Shown piece by piece: positions 37,517 through 46,340 of a stretch of DNA of 64,000 nt. The stretch is taken from positions 62,001-126,000 of the forward strand of contig NZ_JACVCV010000001.1 in the NCBI RefSeq assembly GCF_017811155.1. Reading direction: 5' to 3'. The number at the start of each line of letters is the position of its first letter. The stretch's first letter is position 1. Source of the DNA: Lunatimonas salinarum (GTDB lineage Bacteria > Bacteroidota > Bacteroidia > Cytophagales > Cyclobacteriaceae). The notes under the pieces were generated by a model that saw only the letters and a list, made by a program, of their open reading frames with translations, was not told the origin of the DNA and made no database searches. The translations under genes were made by a program, and so were the position numbers.

Positions 37517-37756
37517 ATGAGAGTCAAACTATTCGGTATCGCGCGAGAAATTGTAGGAAGCGCTGAATTGTCACTCCCGGAGGAGATTGAAGTGAAAGAC
37601 GTAAAGGAGTTTAAAGAATGGCTTTTCAAAAATTACCCAAAATTTTCCCATCTTAAATCCTTGGCGGTGGCGGTCAATCAGGAATATGCTGAAGACCATG
37701 AATTATTGGATCAAAATGCCGAAATCGCACTTATCCCTCCGGTGAGTGGAGGATGA
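37517..37756 (+). CDS. moaD: Molybdopterin synthase sulfur carrier subunit
   Basis: A 79-residue ubiquitin-like protein that carries the thiocarboxylate sulfur used to build the dithiolene of molybdopterin. It ends in IPPVSGG; the terminal Gly-Gly is the site of adenylation by MoeB. First gene of the molybdenum cofactor operon, overlapping or directly before moaE. Confidence 0.93.
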   Translation: MRVKLFGIAREIVGSAELSLPEEIEVKDVKEFKEWLFKNYPKFSHLKSLAVAVNQEYAEDHELLDQNAEIALIPPVSGG

Positions 37757-37760
37757 ACCT

Positions 37761-38168
37761 ATGATCAAGCTTGTAACACACATAGACCTAAACGAAGCCT
37801 ATAGCTCATTGCACCACCCGGAGGCCGGCGGAATAGCTTTGTTTGTGGGTTCCGTAAGAAACCATGCACATGGAAAAGGCGTTGTCCAGTTGGACTTTGA
37901 AGGCTATGAACCCATGGCCATCAAAGAAATGGAAGCAATTGCAGATCGAGCTAAACGACAGTGGCCTATCAAGAAGCTGGTGATGATCCATGCCCTTGGG
38001 ATGAAAAATATCGGCGAGCCTGTCGTTGTAGTAGGAACAGCAACCGCTCATAGGGACGCCGCTTTCGATTCATGCAGGTTTCTAATCGATGAACTTAAAA
38101 AGTCAGTTCCAATCTGGAAAAAGGAATATTTTCAAGATCAAACAGTTTGGGTAAACGCACACCCTTAA
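37761..38168 (+). CDS. moaE: Molybdopterin synthase catalytic subunit
   Basis: Large subunit that converts precursor Z to molybdopterin with two sulfurs from MoaD. Family blocks are GGIALFVGSVRNHAHGKGV, LDFEGYEPMA, HALGMKNIGEPVVVVGTATAHRDAAF and PIWKKEYFQD, in which the catalytic Lys lies. The start is the ATG at 37761 (MIKLVTHIDL), 4 bases after the moaD stop; the frame reaches back to 37746. Confidence 0.94.
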   Translation: MIKLVTHIDLNEAYSSLHHPEAGGIALFVGSVRNHAHGKGVVQLDFEGYEPMAIKEMEAIADRAKRQWPIKKLVMIHALGMKNIGEPVVVVGTATAHRDAAFDSCRFLIDELKKSVPIWKKEYFQDQTVWVNAHP

Positions 38169-38178
38169 CGTAAACCCT

Positions 38179-39168
38179 ATGCCAAAACAGTTTATCGATC
38201 AATACGGTCGCATCCTAAATTACCTGCGACTTTCCGTCACTGATAGGTGCAATTTTAGGTGCTACTATTGTATGCCCGAGGAGGGGATCGACTTTGTGGA
38301 TCGCAAGCAACTCTTATCTTATGAAGAGTTACAATTTCTACTGGAAATATTCACCGAATACGGCGTAAATAAACTTCGAATCACGGGTGGAGAACCATTT
38401 GTAAGGCGAGGACTCGTGGAGTTTTTGGGCAGAATCAGCCAATTGGATGGGCTATCGGAAATGGCGATCACGACCAATGGTTCCCTGTCATTCTCTCAGA
38501 TTGATGCACTTGCGGATATGGGTATCCGGAGTATCAACATAAGCCTGGACTCTTTGGACAAAAAGCGCTTTTTTGAAATAACCCGAAGAGACAAGTTTGA
38601 TGAGGTGTTTTCGGCAATCCTTTACATGATAGACAGGGGATTTGAGGTTAAGTTAAATGCGGTCATCGCGGATAACAAAAACACGCAAGATATTCTTCCA
38701 TTCGTCGAACTCACCAAACATCATTGCGTGTCGGTTAGGTTTTTGGAGGAAATGCCTTTTAATGGTACCGGCACATTCGAGGTCCCCACTTGGAACCACG
38801 TGGTCATCAAAAAACATGTATTGAGTCACTACCCAACCATGCGGAGACTCCCTGATGAAGCGAACAGTACCTCGGTAAACTATCAAATTCCGGGCTATAA
38901 AGGAACCTTCGGAATCATAGCCTCATACAGCAGAACTTTTTGTGGTACGTGCAACCGGTTGCGTTTATCCGCGACCGGAGAACTCCGAACGTGCCTCTAC
39001 GGTGCACCTGCACTAAATCTTCGGGATCTATTAAGATCGGGTGCCAATAGGGACGAAGTCATACAAGAACTTCAACGGGCAGTGTGCAAAAAAGAAAAGG
39101 ACGGGTTTGAGGCCGAATCGATAGTGGCACAAACGCCGAAAAAATCCATGTCATTTTTAGGAGGTTAA
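38179..39168 (+). CDS. moaA: GTP 3',8-cyclase MoaA
   Basis: Radical SAM enzyme that starts molybdenum cofactor synthesis from GTP. The SAM cluster uses Cys24, Cys28 and Cys31 in CNFRCYYC. The second cluster is in the C-terminal segment CGTCNRLRLSATGELRTC. The protein ends in SFLGG; the final Gly-Gly is a functional feature of MoaA. MoaC, which acts with it in making cyclic pyranopterin monophosphate, is not encoded in this operon. Confidence 0.96.
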   Translation: MPKQFIDQYGRILNYLRLSVTDRCNFRCYYCMPEEGIDFVDRKQLLSYEELQFLLEIFTEYGVNKLRITGGEPFVRRGLVEFLGRISQLDGLSEMAITTNGSLSFSQIDALADMGIRSINISLDSLDKKRFFEITRRDKFDEVFSAILYMIDRGFEVKLNAVIADNKNTQDILPFVELTKHHCVSVRFLEEMPFNGTGTFEVPTWNHVVIKKHVLSHYPTMRRLPDEANSTSVNYQIPGYKGTFGIIASYSRTFCGTCNRLRLSATGELRTCLYGAPALNLRDLLRSGANRDEVIQELQRAVCKKEKDGFEAESIVAQTPKKSMSFLGG

Positions 39169-39171
39169 TCA

Positions 39172-40263
39172 ATGCTTGACAGCAAACGGTATATCCGGCA
39201 AACACAATTGCTTGACTTCGGGAAAACCGGACAAGATAAATTGCATCAATCCCGGGTGTTGGTAATTGGCGCAGGAGGCTTGGGCGTTCCGGTGATACAA
39301 TACCTATCTGCTATGGGTGTGGGTACCTTGGGGATCATGGATGGTGATACGGTTGACTTGAGTAATCTTCATCGGCAGGTCATTTATCAAAGTAGCCAAG
39401 TGGGTATGCCGAAGGTAGCCGCCTGCAAGGAATGGGTACAAAGACAAAACCCCTCCATAGGTTTACAGGTGTATGATCAATTCTTGACGATCTCGAATGC
39501 GCTTGAAACGATCTCGACGTACGACCTGGTGATCGATGCCACAGATAATTTTGAAGCGCGCTATTTAATCAATGACGCCTGTGTAATGCTCAACAAATCT
39601 TTCGTTTATGGGGCTCTACAAGGCTTTGAAGGACAGGTAAGTGTGTTCAATTACCAACAAGGACCCACCTACCGATGCCTGTACCCTAACCCTCCTGATG
39701 CAGGCCAAATACCTGATTGCAACCAGTCAGGTGTTCTCGGAATTGTGCCGGGAATTATCGGTTCTTATCAAGCCTTGGAGGCCGTTAAAGTCCTGACAGA
39801 CTGTGGGGAGCCGCTAGCCGGTAAATTATTGGTTCTGGATCTGAAGACCCATTCCCAATATATCATTCGCATACGAACTAATCCATTGAACCAGCACCTT
39901 AAAAAGCTCCAGCACTCCTACGCTTTGGCATCTTGTGAATGGGAAGCATCCATCAGTGTAGATGAACTGTCCCAATGGATGATAACAGGAAGGCAATTTA
40001 ACTTGCTGGACGTTCGGGAACCTTATGAATACCACGAAGCCCATTTAGATCGGGCGGAGTCTATTCCTCTTTCTGAAATCCAGACCAGAACCATTTCATT
40101 GTCCACGGAGTTGCCTTGGGTGGTCATGTGCGAAGTGGGCAGTCGAAGCAAAAAGGCAATACAACTATTAAAGAATCAGTTTCCAGATGCCAAGCTGATA
40201 AATTTAGAAGGCGGCTTTGCACAATGGTGTCAGGAAATGGGAAATTTACACCTTGAAAAATAG
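39172..40263 (+). CDS. moeB: MoeB-type adenylyltransferase fused to a rhodanese domain
   Basis: A 363-residue E1-like enzyme that adenylates the MoaD C-terminus, with a rhodanese domain that could then supply sulfur. The ATP-binding loop is GAGGLGVPVIQYLSAMGVG, followed by DNLHRQ-type DLSNLHRQV and DNFEARYLIN. The rhodanese half starts near residue 262; its active-site loop is MCEVGSRSK with the catalytic Cys. The zinc-binding CxxC seen in E. coli MoeB appears as T-Y-R-C, so the first Cys is missing. This fusion resembles eukaryotic MOCS3/Uba4. It starts 3 bases after moaA. Confidence 0.92.
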   Translation: MLDSKRYIRQTQLLDFGKTGQDKLHQSRVLVIGAGGLGVPVIQYLSAMGVGTLGIMDGDTVDLSNLHRQVIYQSSQVGMPKVAACKEWVQRQNPSIGLQVYDQFLTISNALETISTYDLVIDATDNFEARYLINDACVMLNKSFVYGALQGFEGQVSVFNYQQGPTYRCLYPNPPDAGQIPDCNQSGVLGIVPGIIGSYQALEAVKVLTDCGEPLAGKLLVLDLKTHSQYIIRIRTNPLNQHLKKLQHSYALASCEWEASISVDELSQWMITGRQFNLLDVREPYEYHEAHLDRAESIPLSEIQTRTISLSTELPWVVMCEVGSRSKKAIQLLKNQFPDAKLINLEGGFAQWCQEMGNLHLEK

Positions 40264-40264
40264 C

Positions 40265-41458
40265 ATGATAACAGTACAGGAAGCGCAGGAGATTATCCTT
40301 AAACAAAAGTTATCATTGGGGATTGAAAAAATTCCGATTCACGCTGCTTCCGGCAGGGTCTTGGCAGCAGATATTTTGGCGGATCGGGATGCCCCGCCGT
40401 TTGACCGGGCAACTATGGATGGAATAGCCATAGATACCAACCATTTTAATCCGGGAATTGTCTACCGAATAACGGGAATGCAGGCAGCAGGCATGCCGCA
40501 AGGATCCCTTCTTGATCCCAACGATTGCTTGGAAGTCATGACAGGAGCGATGATGCCTAAGGGAACCAATGGCATAATCCCTTATGAACAGATTACTATT
40601 AAAGACGGCCTGGCTACGCCTAAATTAGGCTCGGTAGAGCCTTATATGAACATCCATCTAAGGGGAACGGATGCCAAAAAGGGACAAGTCCTTATACCAA
40701 AGGGTACGCGCCTCCATGCCGCCACGATTGGCGTGATAGCCGCGGCAGGTGTCGGTAATGTTGGTGTCGCTACTATGCCTAGGGTGATAGTATGCTCTAC
40801 GGGAGATGAACTGATTCCCATTGAACAAGAACCTCTTCCCCATCAAATCAGAAACTCCAATGCTTCTATGCTACAGGCCGCCTTAAGGCAAGTGGGCATA
40901 CAAGCAGATACAAAGCACCTGCGGGATGAAAAGAAAACATTAACCGCAGAACTGGAAAAACTCAAAGATTCCTTTGATATTTTGATGTTTTCAGGAGCTG
41001 TATCCAAAGGCAAATTTGACTACCTTCCCGAGGTGTTGAGGGAATTGGGGATGGAATCTTTGATTCATGGAGTTGCCCAGCGACCTGGAAAACCATTTTT
41101 ATTTGGTAGATTTGACCGATCCTTGGTTTTTGGATTTCCCGGAAACCCAGCCTCTACATTGATTTGTTTTCATACGTTTTTTGTTCCTTGGTTGTTAAGC
41201 CAACAAGGATTGGAAGCACAATCTGCAATGGGGGAACTAGACAGCGAAATTGTATTCAAGAAGTCGCTCACTTATCATCTCTTAGTCTCTATCCGCTATG
41301 AAGGTTCCCGTGCTATCGCCAGTCCCATCGCAAATTCAGGTTCCGGTGACCTGATACATCTGGGTAAGGCAGATGGATTCCTCAGTCTTCCCCCAGAATC
41401 CGATACGTTTAACAAAGGATCGAGGTACCCGATAACGAATTGGCGTGCGCTTTTGTGA
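40265..41458 (+). CDS. moeA: Molybdopterin molybdotransferase
   Basis: Inserts molybdate into adenylylated molybdopterin. Blocks include DRATMDGIAI, TGAMMPKGTNGIIPYEQI, VIVCSTGDELIP, FSGAVSKGKFDYLPEVL and FGFPGNPAS, the last two forming the MPT-binding part. The ATG at 40265 is directly after the moeB stop; the frame extends to 40217 in overlap. At 397 residues it has the normal four-domain length. MoaB/MogA, the adenylating partner, is not in the window. Confidence 0.95.
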   Translation: MITVQEAQEIILKQKLSLGIEKIPIHAASGRVLAADILADRDAPPFDRATMDGIAIDTNHFNPGIVYRITGMQAAGMPQGSLLDPNDCLEVMTGAMMPKGTNGIIPYEQITIKDGLATPKLGSVEPYMNIHLRGTDAKKGQVLIPKGTRLHAATIGVIAAAGVGNVGVATMPRVIVCSTGDELIPIEQEPLPHQIRNSNASMLQAALRQVGIQADTKHLRDEKKTLTAELEKLKDSFDILMFSGAVSKGKFDYLPEVLRELGMESLIHGVAQRPGKPFLFGRFDRSLVFGFPGNPASTLICFHTFFVPWLLSQQGLEAQSAMGELDSEIVFKKSLTYHLLVSIRYEGSRAIASPIANSGSGDLIHLGKADGFLSLPPESDTFNKGSRYPITNWRALL

Positions 41459-41490
41459 ACATCCACTCCGATGGAATCAACCTACTTACA

Positions 41491-42657
41491 ATGAAGGAAA
41501 TCAAAGAAATCATCAACGCATTTGAAGAGGCCCAGAGGATTGGGGAACAAACTGCATTGGCAACAGTGGTAAAAGTGGACGGTTCTTCTTATCGAAGGCC
41601 GGGTGCCCGCATGCTTGTAACAGAAAATGGGATGCTAACCGGTGCCATTAGCGGAGGATGCTTAGAAGGAGATGCGCTGAAAAAGGCCCAATTTGTGATG
41701 TTCAAAAAGCAGTCTATGGTAGTCACCTACGATACCACGGACGATGATGACGCCAAGTTTGGAGTAGGCTTAGGTTGTAATGGAATTATTCACATTTTAA
41801 TTGAACCTATTGATCCATTGTCTGAACAACACCCCATAAACCTTCTCAAAAAGCTAACAGGAGGCAGACAAGACCACGTCTTGGTTACTTTTTTTGACCT
41901 GAACAATAAGCGTGAGCCACAAATAGGTACCTGTCTAGCGTACAATAACCAAGATGGCTATGTAACTGGCATTAAAATCCCTCACCGGGAAGCATTGGAA
42001 GAGGATATTCAGTCTGTATGGAAGGACCGACATTCACTGATCGTCGAGTATGGAGCAGAGGCACCAATAACCGCTTTTATTGAGTGGGTTCCTGCGCATC
42101 TTTCTCTAGTCATCGTAGGCGCGGGCAACGATGCGATCCCACTTTCGAGACTAGCCCATGTTTTGGGATGGGAAATCACCTTGATTGACGGACGAGCTAC
42201 GCAGGCTACCAGGGGAAGATTTCCATCCGTTGACCATATACATGTAGTTACTGCTGCAGATGCCCCCCCGTTGATACCGAAAGATTCCCGTACCGCCGTA
42301 GTTCTGATGACCCATAATTTCAATTATGACCTAGCCGTAATGAAGGGGATTCTCCCGCTAAAAATTGCCTATCTGGGCGTATTAGGCCCCAAAAAGAAAT
42401 TGGAAAAGATGTATGAAAGCCTGGCTGCAAACTCCCTTTTTGTAGCGGTAGAGGATAAAAGGAAGATTTTTGGCCCAGTTGGATTAAACATCCACGCAGA
42501 AGCTCCCGAGGAGATTGCCCTTTCTATTATCAGCGAGATTAAGGCCGTACTTAGCGGGGGGGATGGCTCGTTTCTCCGTGACAAAGAAGGCCCTATCCAC
42601 ACAGAAGACCGACACCGGATAAAAAAGCACTCACCGTTCCGCACGAGCAATCAATAA
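41491..42657 (+). CDS. XdhC/CoxI family protein
   Basis: A 388-residue protein of the family that binds molybdenum cofactor, aids its sulfuration and inserts it into xanthine-dehydrogenase-type enzymes. The N-terminal XdhC/CoxI block is ALATVVKVDGSSYRRPGARML and GAISGGCLEGD; the C-terminal Rossmann part is LVIVGAGNDAIPLSRLAHVL and later ILPLKIAYLGVLGPKKK. Its presence suggests the cofactor goes to a xanthine-oxidase-family hydroxylase encoded elsewhere. I chose the ATG at 41491 (MKEIKEII). Its last 7 bases overlap the end of the convergent gene. Confidence 0.9.
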   Translation: MKEIKEIINAFEEAQRIGEQTALATVVKVDGSSYRRPGARMLVTENGMLTGAISGGCLEGDALKKAQFVMFKKQSMVVTYDTTDDDDAKFGVGLGCNGIIHILIEPIDPLSEQHPINLLKKLTGGRQDHVLVTFFDLNNKREPQIGTCLAYNNQDGYVTGIKIPHREALEEDIQSVWKDRHSLIVEYGAEAPITAFIEWVPAHLSLVIVGAGNDAIPLSRLAHVLGWEITLIDGRATQATRGRFPSVDHIHVVTAADAPPLIPKDSRTAVVLMTHNFNYDLAVMKGILPLKIAYLGVLGPKKKLEKMYESLAANSLFVAVEDKRKIFGPVGLNIHAEAPEEIALSIISEIKAVLSGGDGSFLRDKEGPIHTEDRHRIKKHSPFRTSNQ

Positions 42658-43145
42658 TTCCTTACGAGAGCCTTCAACTTTGCCAACTCAGCTTGGTAAT
42701 CGTATTGGAAATCTTCATGCAGTGCGCTGATGGCTTTTTCAAGCTTACGCACTTGTTGCGCATACAAATTATCAATAACCGGATGTCTAAATCCCAAGTA
42801 ACCATACTGGTGCAAGAAGTTACAAAAAGCGATCAAAAGATCGGTATGAACGCCTTTGTCTTTATTGAGAGCAAGCAACTTATTTAGCACCTTTCGAATT
42901 CGTTGTGCAGATTTCTTCGCTGTATGATAGCTATTGCTGTAATACCCCTTTAAAAACTCTGCTTCCAACTCCCTGATCCCCTCTTTTACGAATAATCCCG
43001 GATCATCCCTTTCGAAAACTTTAAAGTAAAGGAAGGTCTTATTATCCTTGTTGAGTTTGGCCAAATCCGTAAGTAGTCCCACTAATTCCTTTTGATCGAG
43101 AAAAAGGAGCTCTTTTTTCAACTCAGCTAACGTAGGTAAATTCAT
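42651..43145 (-). CDS. Hypothetical helical protein (DNA-alkylation-repair-like size, unassigned)
   Basis: A 164-residue soluble, helix-rich, basic protein. No domain is recognised. The ATG at 43145 (MNLPTLAELKKELLFLDQ) is preferred; the open frame reaches 43253 but the extra part is unlike a protein start and overlaps the divergent gene. Sequence such as YYSNSYHTAKKSAQRIRKVLNKLL suggests packed helices with nucleic-acid-like charge. Its stop overlaps that of xdhC. It is possible that it is a conserved Bacteroidota protein of unknown role. Confidence 0.6.
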   Translation of the reverse strand: MNLPTLAELKKELLFLDQKELVGLLTDLAKLNKDNKTFLYFKVFERDDPGLFVKEGIRELEAEFLKGYYSNSYHTAKKSAQRIRKVLNKLLALNKDKGVHTDLLIAFCNFLHQYGYLGFRHPVIDNLYAQQVRKLEKAISALHEDFQYDYQAELAKLKALVRNY

Positions 43146-43230
43146 ATCAAAAAAACATTCAATTCGTTTTTGCCAAAGATAACGAAAACGCTCTTTTATC
43201 AAAATAGAAAAAAGGGTATCTTTGAATGGC

Positions 43231-44106
43231 ATGAGCAGTGAAAGGACAGGCAAACTAGGGATATTTTCGAAGACTTTTTCAGGAAGTCCGGACCGTATTT
43301 TTCAGAAAGCAAAGTTATTGGGGTTTGACGGATTGCATTACAATATGGTCAGTTCTGGCCTTCCCTCCCTCCCTATATCAATACCGCCTTTCAAAGTTGA
43401 TGAAATTTCTATGGCCAAATCCAGGTACCACTTGGATCTATGTGGCCTCTCAGCGACATTCAACCTGATTCATCCGGATCATTCGGTACGAGAAGCTGGG
43501 TTTACTGCGTTAGAGGTGCTCTCAGCGGTCGCGTTTGAACTTAAAATCCCGATGATTACCCTTTGTACAGGTACTCATGACCCAACAGACATGTGGAAAT
43601 GGCACCCGGAAAATAAATCTCGTGGGGCTTGGTTGGATCTAATCTCTATGATGGAACGGTGCATCCAAGTGGCTGAAAAGTATGGAGTCAAGTTGGGGGT
43701 AGAACCTGAATTTGGGAATGTTGTACACAATGCAGTAACCGCAAAGAAACTTTTGAATGAGCTTAGGAGCCCTGTGGTGGAGGTAATTTTTGATCCGGCA
43801 AACTTGTTCGCTACCGCCGATTCATCGGAAGAAGTCTCAGAAATAATTAGCCATGGGGTTGAGTTACTTGGGTCCTCGATAAGTGTAGCCCATCTAAAAG
43901 ACAAAGGGCTGAATGGGATGTATGCCCCGCTTGGAATGGGGGCCATAGATTTCTCTTTGTTTTTGAAAAAGTTAGATGAAATCAATTTCTCGGGCCCATT
44001 CATTATCCATGGAATTACGGAAGCACAGGTACCTGAATCACTGAACTTTATCCGCCCCCTTTTGGAGCAAATCCGAAATACTACGATTCATGGAAAAAAT
44101 ATTTGA
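43231..44106 (+). CDS. Sugar phosphate isomerase/epimerase-like TIM-barrel protein
   Basis: A 291-residue xylose-isomerase-like TIM barrel. Likely metal ligands are in GVEPEFGNVVHNA, VIFDPANLF and VAHLKDKGLNGMYAPLGMGAIDFS, the usual order of the IolE/hydroxypyruvate-isomerase group. Substrate is not evident. I begin at the ATG at 43231 (MSSERTGKLG); the frame opens with TTG nine bases earlier. It overlaps the next gene by 17 bases and is thus coupled to a hydrolase. Confidence 0.8.
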   Translation: MSSERTGKLGIFSKTFSGSPDRIFQKAKLLGFDGLHYNMVSSGLPSLPISIPPFKVDEISMAKSRYHLDLCGLSATFNLIHPDHSVREAGFTALEVLSAVAFELKIPMITLCTGTHDPTDMWKWHPENKSRGAWLDLISMMERCIQVAEKYGVKLGVEPEFGNVVHNAVTAKKLLNELRSPVVEVIFDPANLFATADSSEEVSEIISHGVELLGSSISVAHLKDKGLNGMYAPLGMGAIDFSLFLKKLDEINFSGPFIIHGITEAQVPESLNFIRPLLEQIRNTTIHGKNI

Positions 44107-44890
44107 ACACAACCAAATCCATTTCCACTACTCTGACAGAGGTAAGGGTAGCCCACTGCTATTTTTACATGGCCTAGGGGCGTCACTAGCGCAGGCTAAA
44201 GAACTTACTGCGAGTGTAAAAGGTCATAGAATCATTACGATGGATTTTCGGGGCCATGGAAAGACCAAACGTTTTATAACTGCCTCCGATGCGCAAATGG
44301 AGGTTTTTGCAGAGGATATTCATAATCTAATGCAGTTTTTGAAGATAGAAGAGTGCATGCTCGGTGGATTATCTCTCGGAGCCGCCATTGCCCTAAAATA
44401 TGCATTAAACCATCCCGAAAAAGTCAAAAAGCTTGCCTTGATCAGACCTGCATGGATCGATCAACCGGACCCGGATCATTTTAAGTTGCTAAAAACTGCT
44501 CATGATCTAATTCAAAAATACGGAATAGCTACCGGAAGGGAATACTTTGCAGAATCAATCGACTTTTTGAAGACCAAAAAGGATTTCCCTCACTATGCCG
44601 CTTCCCTACTGGGACATTTTTCCCGTCCTCAGGCAGACACTTCTTATGGATTATTAAAATACCTACCGGAAGATAGGCCATTGGAAAATCTATTGCAGCT
44701 TGAGCAGCTCTCCATGCCGGCAATGGTTGTTGGCAGCGAGGAGGATCCGCTGCATCCCTTTTCCTATGCAGCCATCATTCAAGGTCACTTACCAAATGCC
44801 GAACTGAGACAGGTAATTTCCAAATACATCAATGAAAAGCAGCACCTTAAGGAAGTACAGGATCTAATGGGTACGTTTTTCTCTCCGTAG
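44090..44890 (+). CDS. Alpha/beta-hydrolase
   Basis: A 266-residue soluble alpha/beta hydrolase. The oxyanion region is LFLHGLGASLAQA; DFRGHGKTKR follows; the nucleophile elbow is GGLSLGAA with Ser near residue 98; the acid is in VVGSEEDPLHPFS. The terminal His would lie in the KQHLKEVQ segment. Members hydrolyse esters, lactones or C-C bonds. Coupling to the TIM-barrel gene before it suggests a joint pathway, perhaps with a lactone or acylated sugar substrate, but this is a guess. Confidence 0.85.
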   Translation: MEKIFEHNQIHFHYSDRGKGSPLLFLHGLGASLAQAKELTASVKGHRIITMDFRGHGKTKRFITASDAQMEVFAEDIHNLMQFLKIEECMLGGLSLGAAIALKYALNHPEKVKKLALIRPAWIDQPDPDHFKLLKTAHDLIQKYGIATGREYFAESIDFLKTKKDFPHYAASLLGHFSRPQADTSYGLLKYLPEDRPLENLLQLEQLSMPAMVVGSEEDPLHPFSYAAIIQGHLPNAELRQVISKYINEKQHLKEVQDLMGTFFSP

Positions 44891-44898
44891 TTGACTTT

Positions 44899-45441
44899 TT
44901 ATGGAATCAATTCAAATAACTTTTCGACGCCCTTGACAATGCGGTCTCTCATTCTATCAGGATTTTTCAAGAGCACTTCGTCTGCCGTGGCCACCCAAAG
45001 GGCCGCATTCTTTGAAGCATCTACCAAATGAACTGTGACCGTCCCCTTTTTATAGGTTTCCACCTCTATTGTCTCAGATTTCCACGTATACCTACGTTGC
45101 CCAATGTAGTTAAAAGTACCAGGGTCTGACACCAAACTGGTTTCCCTGGTCTGCGTCTTTTCTTCTACCCATACACCGATATTTACCAGGATTTCAGGAT
45201 TATCCGATTTCCGCAAAAGCCCCCTATAAACGAAATGTTTGGCAATTTCCTCCTTTAAAAAAGCTAGATTTCCTTCGTAGGACTCTCCCAAGTCACCTGA
45301 TGCGTCGATTTCATAAAAATCAAAGGAACGATACGCATCGAGATGAAAATCTGTCTCACGCTCAGTTACCTGAATTTTAACAGAACTACATCCGGCTAAA
45401 ACAATCGATACAAATATGAAAAACACCAGCCTGAATAACAT
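44899..45441 (-). CDS. DUF4136-type lipoprotein
   Basis: A 180-residue lipoprotein with signal MLFRLVFFIFVSIVLAGC (Cys18). The mature part (AYRSFDFYEI, IAKHFVYRGLLRK, NPEILVNIGVWVEEKTQ, WVATADEVLLKNPDRMRDRIVKGVEKLF) is the pattern of DUF4136, a family of small envelope proteins of unknown function common in Bacteroidota. I chose the ATG at 45441; the open frame begins with a TTG at 45480. It converges with the hydrolase 8 bases away. Confidence 0.82.
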   Translation of the reverse strand: MLFRLVFFIFVSIVLAGCSSVKIQVTERETDFHLDAYRSFDFYEIDASGDLGESYEGNLAFLKEEIAKHFVYRGLLRKSDNPEILVNIGVWVEEKTQTRETSLVSDPGTFNYIGQRRYTWKSETIEVETYKKGTVTVHLVDASKNAALWVATADEVLLKNPDRMRDRIVKGVEKLFELIP

Positions 45442-45548
45442 ATTCGATAATTTTGATATAAGACTGCGTAAATTTACCAAAAAAAGACCAAAAAAAACTA
45501 AGCTGCCAAAATTGACAGATTAGTTTGATTCAATCATTGAGCATTTGA

Positions 45549-46016
45549 TTAAGTCTTGGGCGCCAATTTTACCTCAACAGCACTCAGACCCTTTGGTGTC
45601 TTTTCTGTATCAAAAACCACCGTGTCACCCTCCGCAACTTGGTCTACTAACCCATTCACATGAAAAAATATACTTTCCTGTGTGATCTGATCCCGGATAA
45701 ATCCGTATCCCTTGGAGGTGTTGAAAAAAGACACCTTGCCCTTTCGGACCGTATCTTGTTCTTCTTCTAATTCGGATTTTCTTGAAACACTGATTTCGAT
45801 ACTCTCTAACTCCACTTCCTCCATTTTACTTTGTGGATCGGGCGGAGTGTCTGTAATATTGCCTTCAGCATCGACGTAAGCTATCATGTCAGAAAATCCT
45901 CCTCCTTTACTTGAGTGGGTTTTCCTAGCTTCTTTCTTTTCCTCCTTGTCCTGCTTTTTTTTAAGTCTTTTCTTTTCTTTTTCCTTTTTGTTAAAAGTCT
46001 CTCTGGATTTTGCCAT
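45549..46016 (-). CDS. Cold-shock-domain protein with long charged N-terminus
   Basis: A 155-residue protein. The C-terminal 65 residues are a cold shock domain with RNP1 GYGFI and RNP2 IFFHV, which bind single-stranded RNA or DNA. The first 40 residues are a Lys/Glu-rich helix (NKKEKEKKRLKKKQDKEEKK) and a Ser/Glu-rich linker follows. This extended form is typical of Bacteroidota rather than the 70-residue Csp of other bacteria. The basic helix may raise RNA affinity. It stands alone. Confidence 0.92.
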   Translation of the reverse strand: MAKSRETFNKKEKEKKRLKKKQDKEEKKEARKTHSSKGGGFSDMIAYVDAEGNITDTPPDPQSKMEEVELESIEISVSRKSELEEEQDTVRKGKVSFFNTSKGYGFIRDQITQESIFFHVNGLVDQVAEGDTVVFDTEKTPKGLSAVEVKLAPKT

Positions 46017-46169
46017 TAATGTGATTTTGTTTCTAATTGATTTTTGGAACTATGACAGGCCTTCTTACCCAACTGCTGAACGGCTGTGGAAAAAGCCATA
46101 AATACTGAAATACAAGCGAACCGGACACAGGGCTATAAAAGTGTCTACAGGCTTCATTCAGGAAATATC
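46017..46169. other. Upstream region of the cold-shock gene
   Basis: About 150 bases (up to the small ORF at 46170) without a clear gene. No perfect TAnnTTTG promoter is seen on the minus strand. Cold-shock genes often have long structured leaders, and this space could hold one, but I see no specific structure. Confidence 0.3.
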
Positions 46170-46340
46170 TTACAAATTAGCTGATTTTTCCGGTTTATTC
46201 CTATCTTTTGCCAAATATTCAGTTAAAAATCCGGCTATGATTTCCGATGGCTTTCCTATGAAAGCAGCCCCAATCAACGCATCATTTGGCAGTAAAAAGC
46301 TAGTTGCTGAAGTTTCTGATTCGTTTTGGCCTTTGCGCAT
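46170..46340 (-). CDS. Possible small ORF overlapping the end of the BNR-protein gene
   Basis: A 56-codon frame starts with ATG at 46340 inside the end of the BNR gene and reads on 130 bases past its stop. The middle part (LLPNDALIGAAFIGKPSEIIAG) has protein-like composition with a hydrophobic patch, and the tail is charged. The overlap by 41 bases would allow translational coupling. The opposite strand is also open here, so chance cannot be excluded. No function can be given. Confidence 0.3.
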   Translation of the reverse strand: MRKGQNESETSATSFLLPNDALIGAAFIGKPSEIIAGFLTEYLAKDRNKPEKSANL

